A stretch of 64,000 nt of DNA from Microbacterium thalli (GTDB taxonomy: Bacteria; Actinomycetota; Actinomycetes; Actinomycetales; Microbacteriaceae), in assembly GCF_028737325.1 (NCBI RefSeq), contig NZ_JAQZCH010000002.1, positions 992,001-1,056,000 on the forward strand, read 5' to 3'. This document shows positions 1 through 8,069 of this stretch, in pieces; position 1 is the first letter of the stretch; each line of letters begins with the position of its first letter. Made by a program: the position numbers and the translations under genes. The notes under the pieces were generated by a model. The model searched no databases. It saw only the letters and a program-made list of their open reading frames with translations, and was not told the DNA's origin.

Positions 1-575
1 TCGGTGCGAACGCGGCGATCGACGCCGCTCTCGCCGGCGCGCGCGGCGCGGCGCAGCGCGCGGAACGTGCGCGTCAGACGCTCGGCCAGCAGCTGCAGCA
101 GGCGCGCGCGCAGGTCTCGGCCGCCGAGGACTACATCGCCACCCGGCGCGGCGCGGTCGGCGCGACCGCACGCACCCGCGTCGCCGAAGCCCGCGCCTCG
201 CTCGACCGCGCGGAGGCCACGGCGCAGATCGACCCCGAGCGGGCCCTCGCTGATGCGACCCGCGCGGCGCAGCTCGGCGCACTCGCCGTCGAGGCCGCCC
301 GCGGCGACGTCGGCGGTTTCGCACAGTCCGCCCCCGGTTCGGGGTCGAACGGCATGATGGGTGCCATGATCGGCGGCATGGTGCTCAACTCGCTCCTGGG
401 CGGCGGGTCCTCCGGCCGACGCTCCTCCGGCTTCGGCGGAAGCGGGTTCGGCGGATTCGCCGGCCCCTCGCGCGGCGGCTTCGGCGGCGGTTTCGGCGGC
501 GGCTCCCGCGGCCGCAGCGGCGGCGGCGGCTTCGGCGGCGGCGGTCGTTCGCGCCGCGGCGGCGGCCGCTTCTGA
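1..575 (+). CDS. TPM-domain-type membrane protein, C-terminal part (5' truncated)
   Basis: Only the C-terminal ~190 residues are present; the reading frame enters from before the window (first full codon at base 3). What is visible is an Ala/Arg-rich helical, probably coiled-coil stretch followed by a Gly-rich tail (repeats of GGFGGG/SGRRS, ending RRGGGRF). In Actinobacteria this arrangement is the end of TPM-domain (YgcG-like) proteins encoded directly upstream of PspA, which is why I name it so; the TPM domain itself lies outside the window. pspA follows 40 bp downstream, so the two are probably one operon. The tail from base 132 on is clearly related to the end of the protein at 46559-47887. 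Confidence 0.75.
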   Translation, partial: GANAAIDAALAGARGAAQRAERARQTLGQQLQQARAQVSAAEDYIATRRGAVGATARTRVAEARASLDRAEATAQIDPERALADATRAAQLGALAVEAARGDVGGFAQSAPGSGSNGMMGAMIGGMVLNSLLGGGSSGRRSSGFGGSGFGGFAGPSRGGFGGGFGGGSRGRSGGGGFGGGGRSRRGGGRF

Positions 576-615
576 CTCAGAACTCCTACCCAGACCACCC
601 ATGAAAGGAACCCCG

Positions 616-1350
616 ATGGCAAAGCAGTCCATCTTCGGTCGTATCTCCACCCTCATGAAGGCGAACATCAACGCGCTTCTGGATCAGGCCGAGGACCCGC
701 AGAAGATGCTCGACCAGCTCGTGCGGGACTACACCAACTCGATCGCCGACGCCGAGTCGGCGATCGCCGAGACGATCGGCAACCTGCGCCTGCTCGAGCG
801 CGACCACCAGGAGGACGTGCAGGCCGCCGCCGAGTGGGGCAACAAGGCGCTCGCGGCGAGCCGCAAGGCAGACGAGCTGCGCGGCGTGGGCAACACGGCC
901 GACGCCGACAAGTTCGACAACCTGGCGAAGGTCGCGCTGCAGCGTCAGATCAGCGAGGAGAACGAGGCCCGCACGATCGCGCCGACCATCGCGACCCAGA
1001 CCGAGGTCGTCGAGAAGCTCAAGGACGGGCTCAACGGCATGAAGGTCAAGCTCGACCAGCTGCGGGCCAAGCGCTCCGAGCTGCTCGCGCGCGCGAAGAC
1101 CGCCGAGGCGCAGAGCCGCGTGCACGACGCCGTCAAGTCGATCGACGTGCTCGACCCCACGAGCGAGCTCGGCCGCTTCGAAGACAAGGTGCGCCGTCAG
1201 GAGGCACTGGCCGCCGGCAAGCAGGAGCTCGCCGCGTCGAGCCTCGACGCGCAGTTCGAGAGCCTCGAGGACGTCGGTCAGCTGACCGAGGTCGAGGCGC
1301 GCCTCGCCGCCCTGAAGTCCGGCGGCGCTGCCGGCGCGATCGAGCGCTGA
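616..1350 (+). CDS. pspA: PspA/IM30 family membrane-stress protein
   Basis: Predicted 244-residue PspA/IM30 protein, the bacterial ESCRT-III relative that coats and protects stressed cytoplasmic membrane. The N-terminal ~25 residues (MAKQSIFGRISTLMKANINALLD) form the expected amphipathic helix, followed by an almost entirely helical coiled-coil core with many E/A/R heptads and the typical LVRDY segment. Length matches the family. The start at 616 is chosen over an in-frame ATG at 601 because AAAGGA sits 7-12 nt before it (604-609) and the family begins with this helix. It probably shares a transcript with the TPM-type gene upstream and ends at a strong hairpin just downstream. Confidence 0.92.
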   Translation: MAKQSIFGRISTLMKANINALLDQAEDPQKMLDQLVRDYTNSIADAESAIAETIGNLRLLERDHQEDVQAAAEWGNKALAASRKADELRGVGNTADADKFDNLAKVALQRQISEENEARTIAPTIATQTEVVEKLKDGLNGMKVKLDQLRAKRSELLARAKTAEAQSRVHDAVKSIDVLDPTSELGRFEDKVRRQEALAAGKQELAASSLDAQFESLEDVGQLTEVEARLAALKSGGAAGAIER

Positions 1351-1369
1351 GACCGGTCTGATCACGATC

Positions 1370-1412
1370 AGCGACGTCCGGGCCGGCGATGCCGCCCGGA
1401 CGTCGCTGTTCG
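1370..1412 (+). terminator. Strong hairpin terminator after pspA
   Basis: A perfect 13-bp inverted repeat (AGCGACGTCCGGG at 1370-1382, complement at 1395-1407) with a 12-nt loop is followed by a T-containing run GTTCGTTTCG. It lies 20 bp after the pspA stop and 30 bp before the next gene, as expected for an intrinsic terminator. Confidence 0.8.
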
Positions 1413-1437
1413 TTTCGCGTGAACGAAGGATGACGAC

Positions 1438-2280
1438 ATGACCCGCTTCATCGTGGTGCCGCAGTGGCAGGGCTCTCCCTCCGCCCGCTCGATGACCTTG
1501 ATCGACGGCGCCGAAGCGATCGCCGGCGACCTGCCGCGCAGCGCGACCGTGCGGGTCGATGTGCCGGTCGAGGCGGGCGAGGCACTCGACACCGGCATCC
1601 GTCGTTTCAGTTCGCTGCAGCGCACCCGCGACCTCATCGCGGACGCGTTGGCGGGTTCGGCCGAGCCGTCCGCGCCCGCCGCGGCGCAGACCTCCCCCAC
1701 GGTCGTGATCGGCGGCGACTGCGGCGTCGCCGTCCCGGCGGTGGCTCACGCGGCATCCGCGCACCCGGATCTGGCCGTCGTCTGGTTCGACGCCCACGCC
1801 GACCTGCACACGCCGGCCTCGTCGCCGTCCGGCGCCTTCGCGGGCATGGCGTTGCAGGCGGTCTTCGGCCGCGGTCCGCTGACGACGGATGCCGCTGTCT
1901 CGGCCGACCGGGTCATCCTGGCCGGCGCGCGGGAGTTCGACGACGCCGAAGCCGAGCTCATCGATACGGTCGACCTGCGCACCGTGAGCGTCGACGACCT
2001 CGCCGACCCGGCCGCCCTGGCCGATGCGGTCGCCGCGACCGGCGCCGGCTCGGTCTACGTGCACGTCGACCTCGACGTCCTCGACCCGGCGGCGATCACC
2101 GGGGTCGGCGCGCCCGTGCCGTTCGGCCTCGACGTCCCCGCCCTCACCGCCGCGATCGGTGCGCTGCGCGAGCGGATCCCTCTGGTCGGGGCATCCATCT
2201 CGGGCTTCGCCCCCGCGCACCCCGACGCCGCCGTCGACGACATGGGTTCGGTACTCCGGATCATCGGGGCCGTCGCGTGA
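1438..2280 (+). CDS. Arginase/agmatinase-fold hydrolase with altered active site
   Basis: 280-residue member of the ureohydrolase (arginase) fold. The second and third metal motifs are clear: DAHAD at residues 118-122 and HVDLDVLDP at 209-217. The first motif, normally GGDHS, is GGDCG at 92-96, so the metal-binding His is Cys. The usual EV-N/S-P loop that provides the guanidinium-binding Glu reads SGFAPAHPD instead. Mn2+ binding is therefore plausible but arginase or agmatinase activity is not assured; the substrate is unknown. AAGGA at 1427-1431 serves the ATG. The stop overlaps the next start (GTGA at 2277-2280), so the two genes are translationally coupled. Confidence 0.85.
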   Translation: MTRFIVVPQWQGSPSARSMTLIDGAEAIAGDLPRSATVRVDVPVEAGEALDTGIRRFSSLQRTRDLIADALAGSAEPSAPAAAQTSPTVVIGGDCGVAVPAVAHAASAHPDLAVVWFDAHADLHTPASSPSGAFAGMALQAVFGRGPLTTDAAVSADRVILAGAREFDDAEAELIDTVDLRTVSVDDLADPAALADAVAATGAGSVYVHVDLDVLDPAAITGVGAPVPFGLDVPALTAAIGALRERIPLVGASISGFAPAHPDAAVDDMGSVLRIIGAVA

Positions 2281-2738
2281 GCCCCGCGACACCGCCGACG
2301 GGCTGGCGCGAACGCGCCGACCGAGCCGTGCGTCGCGGCGCGGCCCTCGACCGCTGGATTCCCGCGCCGCTACTCGATTCGCCGTTCAGCCGCCTCGGCG
2401 CGGTCGCCGGCACGGCCTTCGGTCTCGTGTGGGGCACGCTGTGGTCGACGGGGCGCGTGCGCCGCCGCTCAGGACTGTGGGTGTTCACCGGCATGCCCGC
2501 ATGGACCTTCGGTCGCGGCGGCGTCTGTGTGGGCTCGTGCTTCCTCACCGGGGAGCGCGAACCCGACGAACGCGTGCTGGCGCACGAGGCGGTCCACGCG
2601 CAGCAGTGGCGCCGGTACGGGCTGCTGATGCCGGTGCTCTACCTCATCGCCGGCCGCGACCCGCTGCGCAATCGTTTCGAGATCGAGGCGGGCCTGGCCG
2701 ACGGCAACTACATCCCGCGGCGGGGCGACCGGGACTGA
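2277..2738 (+). CDS. Small HExxH-motif membrane-associated protein
   Basis: 153-residue protein conserved in Microbacteriaceae, often labelled 'Fe-S oxidoreductase' in databases although nothing here supports an Fe-S cluster. It has a hydrophobic stretch around residues 42-58 and a zinc-protease-like HEAVH at 103-107, followed about 30 residues later by NRFEIEA, which could supply a third metal ligand (Glu134 or Glu136). This pattern resembles a minimal gluzincin metallopeptidase, but no substrate is known. Translation starts at a GTG overlapping the stop of the arginase-fold gene, so the two are likely made in stoichiometry; whether they cooperate is not known. Confidence 0.7.
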   Translation: MSPATPPTGWRERADRAVRRGAALDRWIPAPLLDSPFSRLGAVAGTAFGLVWGTLWSTGRVRRRSGLWVFTGMPAWTFGRGGVCVGSCFLTGEREPDERVLAHEAVHAQQWRRYGLLMPVLYLIAGRDPLRNRFEIEAGLADGNYIPRRGDRD

Positions 2739-2744
2739 TCCGGG

Positions 2745-3203
2745 TCAGCGGGCGGTCGCGAGACCGAAACGCTCCGGCGTGTGGATCGCGTCGGCGGCCA
2801 TCCCGAGCCGACCGGTGAGGTGGTCGACGATGTCGGCCGTGCCCAGGAAGCCCCCGAGCAGGTGCACGCGCGTCGAGCGCGCGGCATCCGTGCACAGCAT
2901 CTCGTCGGCCCACGCCGTGACCGCGCGGGCGAGCGCCTCGCCCGATGCGCAGGCCCGGCCGGAACCCGCCGCGCCGGTGCGCGCCGACCGGTCGAGCCAG
3001 GTGACGATCATGCGCGCGGGGACCGCCACGGAACCGATCCAGGTCGCGTCGGGGACCTCGATGAAGAGGCGGCCCGTCGAGCACAGCGGCAGCGTCGCGA
3101 CGAGGGCGCCGAGCTCGGCGAGCGAGTTCTCGTCGGCGGTGATCAGCTGCTGCACGCGGGCGTGCTTCGAGGCACGGCACGCGGAGTCACTGTGGACGGT
3201 CAT
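2745..3203 (-). CDS. Standalone SIP-domain (siderophore-interacting-like) protein
   Basis: 152-residue protein resembling only the C-terminal, NAD(P)H-binding SIP domain of siderophore-interacting ferric reductases; the N-terminal FAD-binding domain is missing. Typical segments are IEVPDATW (48-55) and LLGGFLGTADIVDHL (115-129). Start 3203 is preferred to the upstream ATG at 3233 because GGAG (on the minus strand, 3209-3212) precedes it and the upstream ATG lies within the probable iron box. Iron-dependent repression by a DtxR/IdeR-type regulator is predicted from that box. A role in intracellular iron release or iron-linked redox is inferred, not shown. Confidence 0.8.
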   Translation of the reverse strand: MTVHSDSACRASKHARVQQLITADENSLAELGALVATLPLCSTGRLFIEVPDATWIGSVAVPARMIVTWLDRSARTGAAGSGRACASGEALARAVTAWADEMLCTDAARSTRVHLLGGFLGTADIVDHLTGRLGMAADAIHTPERFGLATAR

Positions 3204-3218
3204 GATGACTCCACTATA

Positions 3219-3251
3219 CCCCGGTGTAGGCATGCCTTACCTATACCGGGG
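3219..3251 (-). promoter_or_regulatory. DtxR/IdeR-like iron box inside an extended palindrome
   Basis: Read on the minus strand, ATAGGTAAGGCATGCCTAC (3226-3244) matches the 19-bp DtxR/IdeR consensus (TTAGGTTAGGCTAACCTAA) at about 13 positions. It is the core of a larger 33-bp palindrome whose half-sites are CCCCGGT(R)TAGG(Y)A(W)G, 13 of 16 pairing. A -10-like TATAGT (3213-3218) lies just downstream, so occupancy would block the SIP gene's promoter. Confidence 0.75.
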
Positions 3252-3256
3252 AGCAG

Positions 3257-3979
3257 TCACCCGACCAGGATGCGGCGGAGCTCCACGATCTCGTCGTCGC
3301 CCAGCCCCTGTGCCCGCAGGTAGTCGACGGGTGAGCCGTATCGCTCTCGCAGGTCGTCGAGCAGCGAGCGCATCACCGGCGCCGGCGAACGCGTCGCGAG
3401 ATCCACGAGGTGCGGGGCATCCGGGTGGTGGGCCTGCAGGTAGGCGACGATCGGCGCGTTCCGCTCGGCGGGCAGCAACGTCTCGGTGCGCGCGTAGTCG
3501 GCGACCACCGCGTCATCGTCGACGCCGGCCGCGGCCAGCATCAGGGCGACGGTGACGCCGGTGCGGTCTTTGCCGATCGTGCAGTGGACGAGCACCGGCT
3601 GGTCGGCCAGGACGCCCCGGACGACCTCGAGGACGCGCGGCCCCGACTCGTCCACGATCGCGCGGTACATCGAGGCCAGCGACATGTCGGCGCGGAAGAG
3701 GGAGGCCACGGAACCCAGCAGCAGCGGCACGCGCTGGGTCTGATGCCCGAACCCGTCGAGCACGGTGGGCTCGGAGCGGACCTCGTCATCATCGCGCAGG
3801 TCGATGATGCGTCGCAGCCCGACCCGCCGCAGCGCCTCGCGTCCGGCCTCGTCGACGCGGAAGAGGTTGCCCGAGCGGAAGAGCACACCCGAGCGGGTGA
3901 CGCGGTCACCGGCGGGCAGTCCCCCGGTGTCGCGGAAGTTCACGGCGCCCGAGACGACGAGGGGGATGTCGTCGCTCAC
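3257..3979 (-). CDS. Tyrosine-protein phosphatase (PtpB/Iphp-like)
   Basis: 240-residue cysteine phosphatase. The catalytic P-loop HCTIGKDRTG has the nucleophile at Cys133 and the phosphate-binding Arg at 139 (CX5R, extended by the KDRTG typical of the mycobacterial PtpB/IphP group, which can act on phosphotyrosine and sometimes phosphoinositides). The N-terminal FRDTGG and RSGNLF motifs are typical of this group. No signal peptide is seen, so it is probably cytosolic. The ATG at 3979 overlaps the stop of the upstream gene (ATGA), making a two-gene operon driven from the promoter at 4459-4464. The physiological substrate cannot be read from the sequence. Confidence 0.9.
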   Translation of the reverse strand: MSDDIPLVVSGAVNFRDTGGLPAGDRVTRSGVLFRSGNLFRVDEAGREALRRVGLRRIIDLRDDDEVRSEPTVLDGFGHQTQRVPLLLGSVASLFRADMSLASMYRAIVDESGPRVLEVVRGVLADQPVLVHCTIGKDRTGVTVALMLAAAGVDDDAVVADYARTETLLPAERNAPIVAYLQAHHPDAPHLVDLATRSPAPVMRSLLDDLRERYGSPVDYLRAQGLGDDEIVELRRILVG

Positions 3980-4452
3980 GCGTCGCGCTTCGGCAGGGGC
4001 GGAACCGGATAGCGGCCGGCGATCGTGATGCGGTTGAAGGCGTTGATCGACACGAACAGCCAGCTCAGCGCGACGTACTCCTCTTCGGAGAAGACGCCGC
4101 CGACGTGATCGTAGAGCTCATCCGAGACGCCCTCGTCGGAGATGTGCACGTACGCTTCCCCGAGTTCGAGGGCCGCGCGCTCGCGCTCGTCGAAGACGCC
4201 GGAGTCGCGCCAGGTCGCCAGCTGCGCGATCTCGTCAGCGGTGACCCCGACGCGGACGGCGCGGTCGACGTGCACGCGCACGCAGTATGCGCAGCCGTTG
4301 AGCTGAGAGCTGTGGATGAGCGCGAGCTCCTTGAGGCGCTCGCCGATGCCCGCATCGGCGGCGAGACGACCGACCGTGCGCGCGAACGCGTCGAGGGCGT
4401 CGTACGCCGGGCGAGCCGCTTTCGACAGGTGGATGCGGTGCTCCGGACTCAT
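3976..4452 (-). CDS. Carboxymuconolactone decarboxylase/AhpD-family protein
   Basis: 158-residue AhpD-like protein. The redox motif C-x2-C-x3-H is present as Cys54, Cys57 and His61 (NGCAYCVRVHVDRA), characteristic of the peroxidase-type members rather than true carboxymuconolactone decarboxylases. It likely acts as a small all-helical thiol/disulfide or peroxide-reducing protein. It is the first gene of an operon with the tyrosine phosphatase (4-bp overlap). The ATG is placed 6 nt after a TAGTGT -10 hexamer, predicting a leaderless mRNA, which agrees with the absence of a Shine-Dalgarno site. Confidence 0.88.
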   Translation of the reverse strand: MSPEHRIHLSKAARPAYDALDAFARTVGRLAADAGIGERLKELALIHSSQLNGCAYCVRVHVDRAVRVGVTADEIAQLATWRDSGVFDERERAALELGEAYVHISDEGVSDELYDHVGGVFSEEEYVALSWLFVSINAFNRITIAGRYPVPPLPKRDA

Positions 4453-4458
4453 GGCTTC

Positions 4459-4464
4459 ACACTA
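4459..4464 (-). promoter_or_regulatory. -10 element, leaderless start of AhpD-like/phosphatase operon
   Basis: TAGTGT on the minus strand ends exactly 6 nt before the ATG at 4452. No ribosome-binding site lies between, so transcription should begin at the start codon. Confidence 0.6.
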
Positions 4465-4520
4465 CCCACGGCCTCCGGAAGGCGGGTGAGAATGAGAGGC
4501 ACCCCGACCGAAGGACACCC

Positions 4521-5468
4521 GTGACCGCCGCCCCGTTCGACGAGTTCTCGTTTCTGCCCGTCCAAGCCGCCGAAATCGGGGTCCCCGTCCCCGCTGCCGA
4601 ACGCCTCGGCGCGGGCACCGCGGACGGCCGCGACCTCAGCGCACTGCGCTTCGGAACGGAGGCGCCCGAGGTGACGCTGCTGCACGGCGCCGGACTGAAC
4701 GCCCACACCTGGGATCGCACCGTGCTGGCCCTGGGACGCCCGGCCCTGTCGGTCGACCTCCCCGGTCACGGCGACTCCGGCTGGCGCGCCGACGCCGACT
4801 ACACCGCACGCACGCTCGCCGCCGACCTCATCCCGGCGCTCGAGCAGTGGACCTCCGAACCGCAGGTGCTCGTCGGGCAGTCGCTGGGCGGCCTCACCGC
4901 CGCGGCGATCGCGGCCGAGCGACCGGACCTGGTGCGGGCGCTCGTGATCGTCGACATCGCGCCGGGACTCGATCCCGCCGGCGGCGCCGCTCAGATCCGG
5001 CGCTTCTTCGCCGGCCCCACCGATTGGTCGTCGCGGGCGGAGCTCGTCGATCGCGCCCTCGCCTTCGGTCTGGGCGGCGACCGCACCGCGGCCGAGCGCG
5101 GTGTGCTGCTGAACTCCCGCGTCCGCGCCGACGGCCGCGTGGAATGGAAGCACCACTTCGCGCGCATCGCCAATGCGTTGGCCGCCGATCCGGACGCCGC
5201 GGCCGTCGCCGATGAGCGCCAGGATGCGCTGGCCGCCGTGCTCGCGGCATCCGGCTGGGACGATCTCGCGGCGGTCACGGCTCCGATCACGCTCGTCAGA
5301 GGAGAGCGGGGCTACCTAGCGCCGGCGGACCTCGAGGCCTACCGCACTCGGCTGCCGCACGCGCGCATCGTCGAGGTCGACAGCGGCCACAACGTGCAGG
5401 AGGAGCTGCCCGCGGAGCTCGCCCGCCTAGTCCGGGACGCGGGCCTTGCAGGACGTGAACAGGGCTGA
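4521..5468 (+). CDS. Alpha/beta-hydrolase
   Basis: 315-residue alpha/beta-hydrolase. The oxyanion-hole segment LLHGAGLNAHTW is at about 53-64, the nucleophile elbow G-Q-S-L-G has Ser121, and the C-terminal GHNVQEE supplies the catalytic His. PGHGDSGW at 81-88 is typical of the esterase/epoxide-hydrolase/lactonase group. It has no signal peptide. The GTG start is supported by AAGGA at 4511-4515. It lies just upstream of the ABC importer operon but 142 bp apart with a separate candidate promoter between, so it may be independent. Substrate unknown. Confidence 0.87.
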   Translation: MTAAPFDEFSFLPVQAAEIGVPVPAAERLGAGTADGRDLSALRFGTEAPEVTLLHGAGLNAHTWDRTVLALGRPALSVDLPGHGDSGWRADADYTARTLAADLIPALEQWTSEPQVLVGQSLGGLTAAAIAAERPDLVRALVIVDIAPGLDPAGGAAQIRRFFAGPTDWSSRAELVDRALAFGLGGDRTAAERGVLLNSRVRADGRVEWKHHFARIANALAADPDAAAVADERQDALAAVLAASGWDDLAAVTAPITLVRGERGYLAPADLEAYRTRLPHARIVEVDSGHNVQEELPAELARLVRDAGLAGREQG

Positions 5469-5529
5469 CCGATGAGACGCCGCGCGCCGCGTCGCGGCCC
5501 CGGATGCGCCCCGGGGTCATCGCGGACCC

Positions 5530-5535
5530 TAGGCT
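5530..5535 (+). promoter_or_regulatory. Candidate -10 for the ABC importer operon
   Basis: TAGGCT matches the TANNNT pattern seen before many genes of this window, here leaving a leader of about 70 nt. The substrate-binding gene has its own ribosome-binding site, GAAAGGA (5593-5599), consistent with a leadered transcript. No convincing -35 is visible. Confidence 0.4.
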
Positions 5536-5610
5536 GTATGCCGCACTGAGTTCGCGGAACCGCATCGGACAGCAACGATGCCCCGCCCTTGCGAAAGGAA
5601 CCTCCTCCAC

Positions 5611-7122
5611 ATGCTTCGCCGCACCGCATTCTCCGCTGCCGCGCTGGTCACCGCCGGCACGCTGATCCTCGCCGGCTGCTCGGGCGCGTCCGACCCGTCG
5701 ACCTCCGCCAGCGCAGGCGAGCCCAACCCCGACGCGAGCGTCAACATCCGCCTCGTCCTCGAGCCGTCGAATCTCGACATCCGGCAGACGGCCGGCATCT
5801 CGCTCGACCAGACGCTGATCGACAACGTGTACCAGGGGCTCGTGGCGCGCAGCGCCGCGGGCGAGATCGTCGACGCGCTCGCGAGCGCGCACGAGGTCTC
5901 GACCGACGGCCTGACCTACACCTTCACCCTGCGTGAGGGCGTGGTGTTCCACGACGGCCAGCCGCTGACGCCGCAGGATGTCGTCGCCTCCCTCACGACG
6001 CGGAAGGCGACGCCCGAATGGGCCGACTCCGAGCGACTCGCGAACGTGGCATCCATCGCCGCCGAGGGGCAGACGATCACCCTGACTCTGACGCAGCCGG
6101 ACTCGAGCCTGCTGTGGAACCTCACCGGCCGCGCCGGGATCATCGTCAAGGAGGGTGACGCGGTCGACTACAACACGGCGGCCAACGGCACCGGCCCGTT
6201 CCGCGTCGCGAACTGGCGGCAGGGCGCGAGCCTCACCCTCGAGCGCAACGACGAGTACTGGGGCGACGCGGCGCAGGTCGCCGACGTGACCTTCGACTTC
6301 ATCCCCGACAACCAGGCGGCCATCAACGCGGCCCTCGCCGGCGAGGTCGACGTCCTGGTCGGCTTCGACGCGAATATGACCGACCAGGTCGAGGGCAGCG
6401 GCGACTTCGTCGTCGAGACGGGCAGCGCGACCGACAAGAGCGTGCTGGCGATGAACTCCACCACCGGCCCGCTGGCCGATGTGCGCGTGCGCGAGGCCAT
6501 CCGCACCGCGATCGACCACGACGCGATCGTCGAGGCCATCGGCGCGGGCCAGACGCTGTACGGCCCGATCCCCGAGTCGGATCCCGGCTACGAAGACCTC
6601 TCGGATGTCGTCTCCTACGACCCCGCGGCCGCGCGGGCGCTGCTCGGCGAGGCCGGGGTCGAGGAGCTGTCGCTCACCCTGACCATCCCGTCGGCATACA
6701 GCACCACGCTCTCGCAGATCCTCGTGTCGAACCTGAACGACGTCGGCATCGACCTCAAGGTGGACCGGGTCGACTTCGGCACCTGGCTGAGCGATGTCTA
6801 CACCAACAAGGACTACGAGCTCAGCGTCGTGAACCACGCCGAGCCCCGCGACTTCGAGAACTGGGCCGACCCCGACTACTACTTCACGTACGACAACCCG
6901 GAGGTGCAGAGCCTCTACGCGCAGTCGCTCACCGCGACCGACGACGCCGCGGCCGCCGAGCTGCTGCGACAGGCCGCGCGCATCGTGTCGGAGGACCACC
7001 CCGCCGACTGGCTGTACAACTGGGCCTCGGTCATCGCCGTCGCCACGAACGTCTCGGGCATGCCCGTCGACAACGTGAACGCGCGCATCAACCTGGCCGA
7101 GATCGCCAAGAGCGACGGGTGA
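5611..7122 (+). CDS. ABC transporter substrate-binding lipoprotein (SBP_bac_5/DppA-OppA family)
   Basis: 503-residue extracellular solute-binding protein of the peptide/nickel family (cluster C). The N-terminus has the charge-hydrophobic-lipobox layout of a lipoprotein: MLRR, a hydrophobic core, then LAGC with the acylated Cys at residue 23. The start at 5611 was chosen over an in-frame ATG at 5578 because GAAAGGA lies 12 nt upstream and the signal peptide begins here. Family segments such as the TFTLREGVVFHDG stretch are present. It is the first gene of a five-gene importer in which every following gene overlaps the previous stop. Peptide, opine or nickel substrates cannot be told apart. Confidence 0.92.
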   Translation: MLRRTAFSAAALVTAGTLILAGCSGASDPSTSASAGEPNPDASVNIRLVLEPSNLDIRQTAGISLDQTLIDNVYQGLVARSAAGEIVDALASAHEVSTDGLTYTFTLREGVVFHDGQPLTPQDVVASLTTRKATPEWADSERLANVASIAAEGQTITLTLTQPDSSLLWNLTGRAGIIVKEGDAVDYNTAANGTGPFRVANWRQGASLTLERNDEYWGDAAQVADVTFDFIPDNQAAINAALAGEVDVLVGFDANMTDQVEGSGDFVVETGSATDKSVLAMNSTTGPLADVRVREAIRTAIDHDAIVEAIGAGQTLYGPIPESDPGYEDLSDVVSYDPAAARALLGEAGVEELSLTLTIPSAYSTTLSQILVSNLNDVGIDLKVDRVDFGTWLSDVYTNKDYELSVVNHAEPRDFENWADPDYYFTYDNPEVQSLYAQSLTATDDAAAAELLRQAARIVSEDHPADWLYNWASVIAVATNVSGMPVDNVNARINLAEIAKSDG

Positions 7123-8069
7123 TCCGTTACGCGCTGACGCGACTGGCCCTGCTGCTGCTGGGGCTGGTCGTGGCCAGCGTGCTGATCTTCCTCACCCTGC
7201 GGGTGCTGCCCGGGGATGTCGCGCAGCAGATCGCCGGCACCAACTCGACTCCGCAGCGGGTCGCGGCGATCCGCGAACAGCTGGGGCTCGACGTCCCGCT
7301 GCCGGTCCAGTACGCCGAGTGGATCGGCGGCCTGCTCCGCGGCGACCTGGGCACCTCGCTCGTCACCGGGACGCCCGTCGCCGAGGAGCTCGCCGCCAAG
7401 GCGCAGATCACCGTCCCTCTGGGGCTCATGTCGATGCTCGTCGCGGTGCTGATCGCGCTGCCGTTCGGCATCCTCGCGGCCCTGCGACGCGGCCGTGCTG
7501 ACGGCACCATCCTCTCGTTCGGCGCGCAGGCCATCGCCGCGGTTCCCGTCGTGTGGGCCGGGATGATGCTCGTCGTGGTCTTCGCGGTCTGGCTCGACCT
7601 CCTCCCCGCTCAGGGATTCCCCCGTGATGGCTGGCGGGATCCGGGGCGGGCCTTCGCCGCCCTCATCCTGCCCGCCGTGACCATCGGCGTGGTCGAGGGG
7701 GCGATGCTCATGCGGTTCGTGCGCAGCGCCACGCTCGCCGCGATGGGCCAGGACTTCGTGCGCACCGCCGCAGCGAAGGGCCTGACCCGGCGTGCGGCGC
7801 TGCTGCGGCACGGACTTCCCACCGTCGGCCTGTCGATCATCAGCGTCCTCGGTCTGCAGGTAGCCGGCATCGTCGTCGGTGCCGTGGTGATCGAGCAGCT
7901 GTTCACGCTGCCCGGCATCGGGCGGATGCTCGTCGCCGACGTCGGACTGCGCGATCTGCCCAAGGTGCAGGGCGAGCTCCTGGCGCTGACCGCCGTGGTC
8001 CTGGTCGTGGGCTTCGTCGTCGACCTCGTGCACCGCGGACTCGACCCCCGTCAGCGGGAGGCATCATGA
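7119..8069 (+). CDS. ABC transporter permease (DppB/OppB type)
   Basis: 316-residue inner-membrane permease of the DppB family with six predicted membrane segments and the usual N-terminal start (a hydrophobic helix at residues 5-29 followed by a long external loop carrying LRVLPGDVAQQ). The cytoplasmic coupling loop region around DFVRTAAAKGLTRRAALLRHG is the EAA-like motif that contacts the ATPases. GTG start overlaps the stop of the binding-protein gene by GTGA, and its own stop overlaps the next start, showing tight translational coupling. Confidence 0.92.
   Translation: MIRYALTRLALLLLGLVVASVLIFLTLRVLPGDVAQQIAGTNSTPQRVAAIREQLGLDVPLPVQYAEWIGGLLRGDLGTSLVTGTPVAEELAAKAQITVPLGLMSMLVAVLIALPFGILAALRRGRADGTILSFGAQAIAAVPVVWAGMMLVVVFAVWLDLLPAQGFPRDGWRDPGRAFAALILPAVTIGVVEGAMLMRFVRSATLAAMGQDFVRTAAAKGLTRRAALLRHGLPTVGLSIISVLGLQVAGIVVGAVVIEQLFTLPGIGRMLVADVGLRDLPKVQGELLALTAVVLVVGFVVDLVHRGLDPRQREAS

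Noticed and set aside
586-2292. 568-codon open frame on the minus strand across pspA and the arginase-fold gene
   Set aside because: It is antisense to two well-supported genes and composed of R/G/D/V-rich sequence typical of mirror frames in GC-rich DNA.
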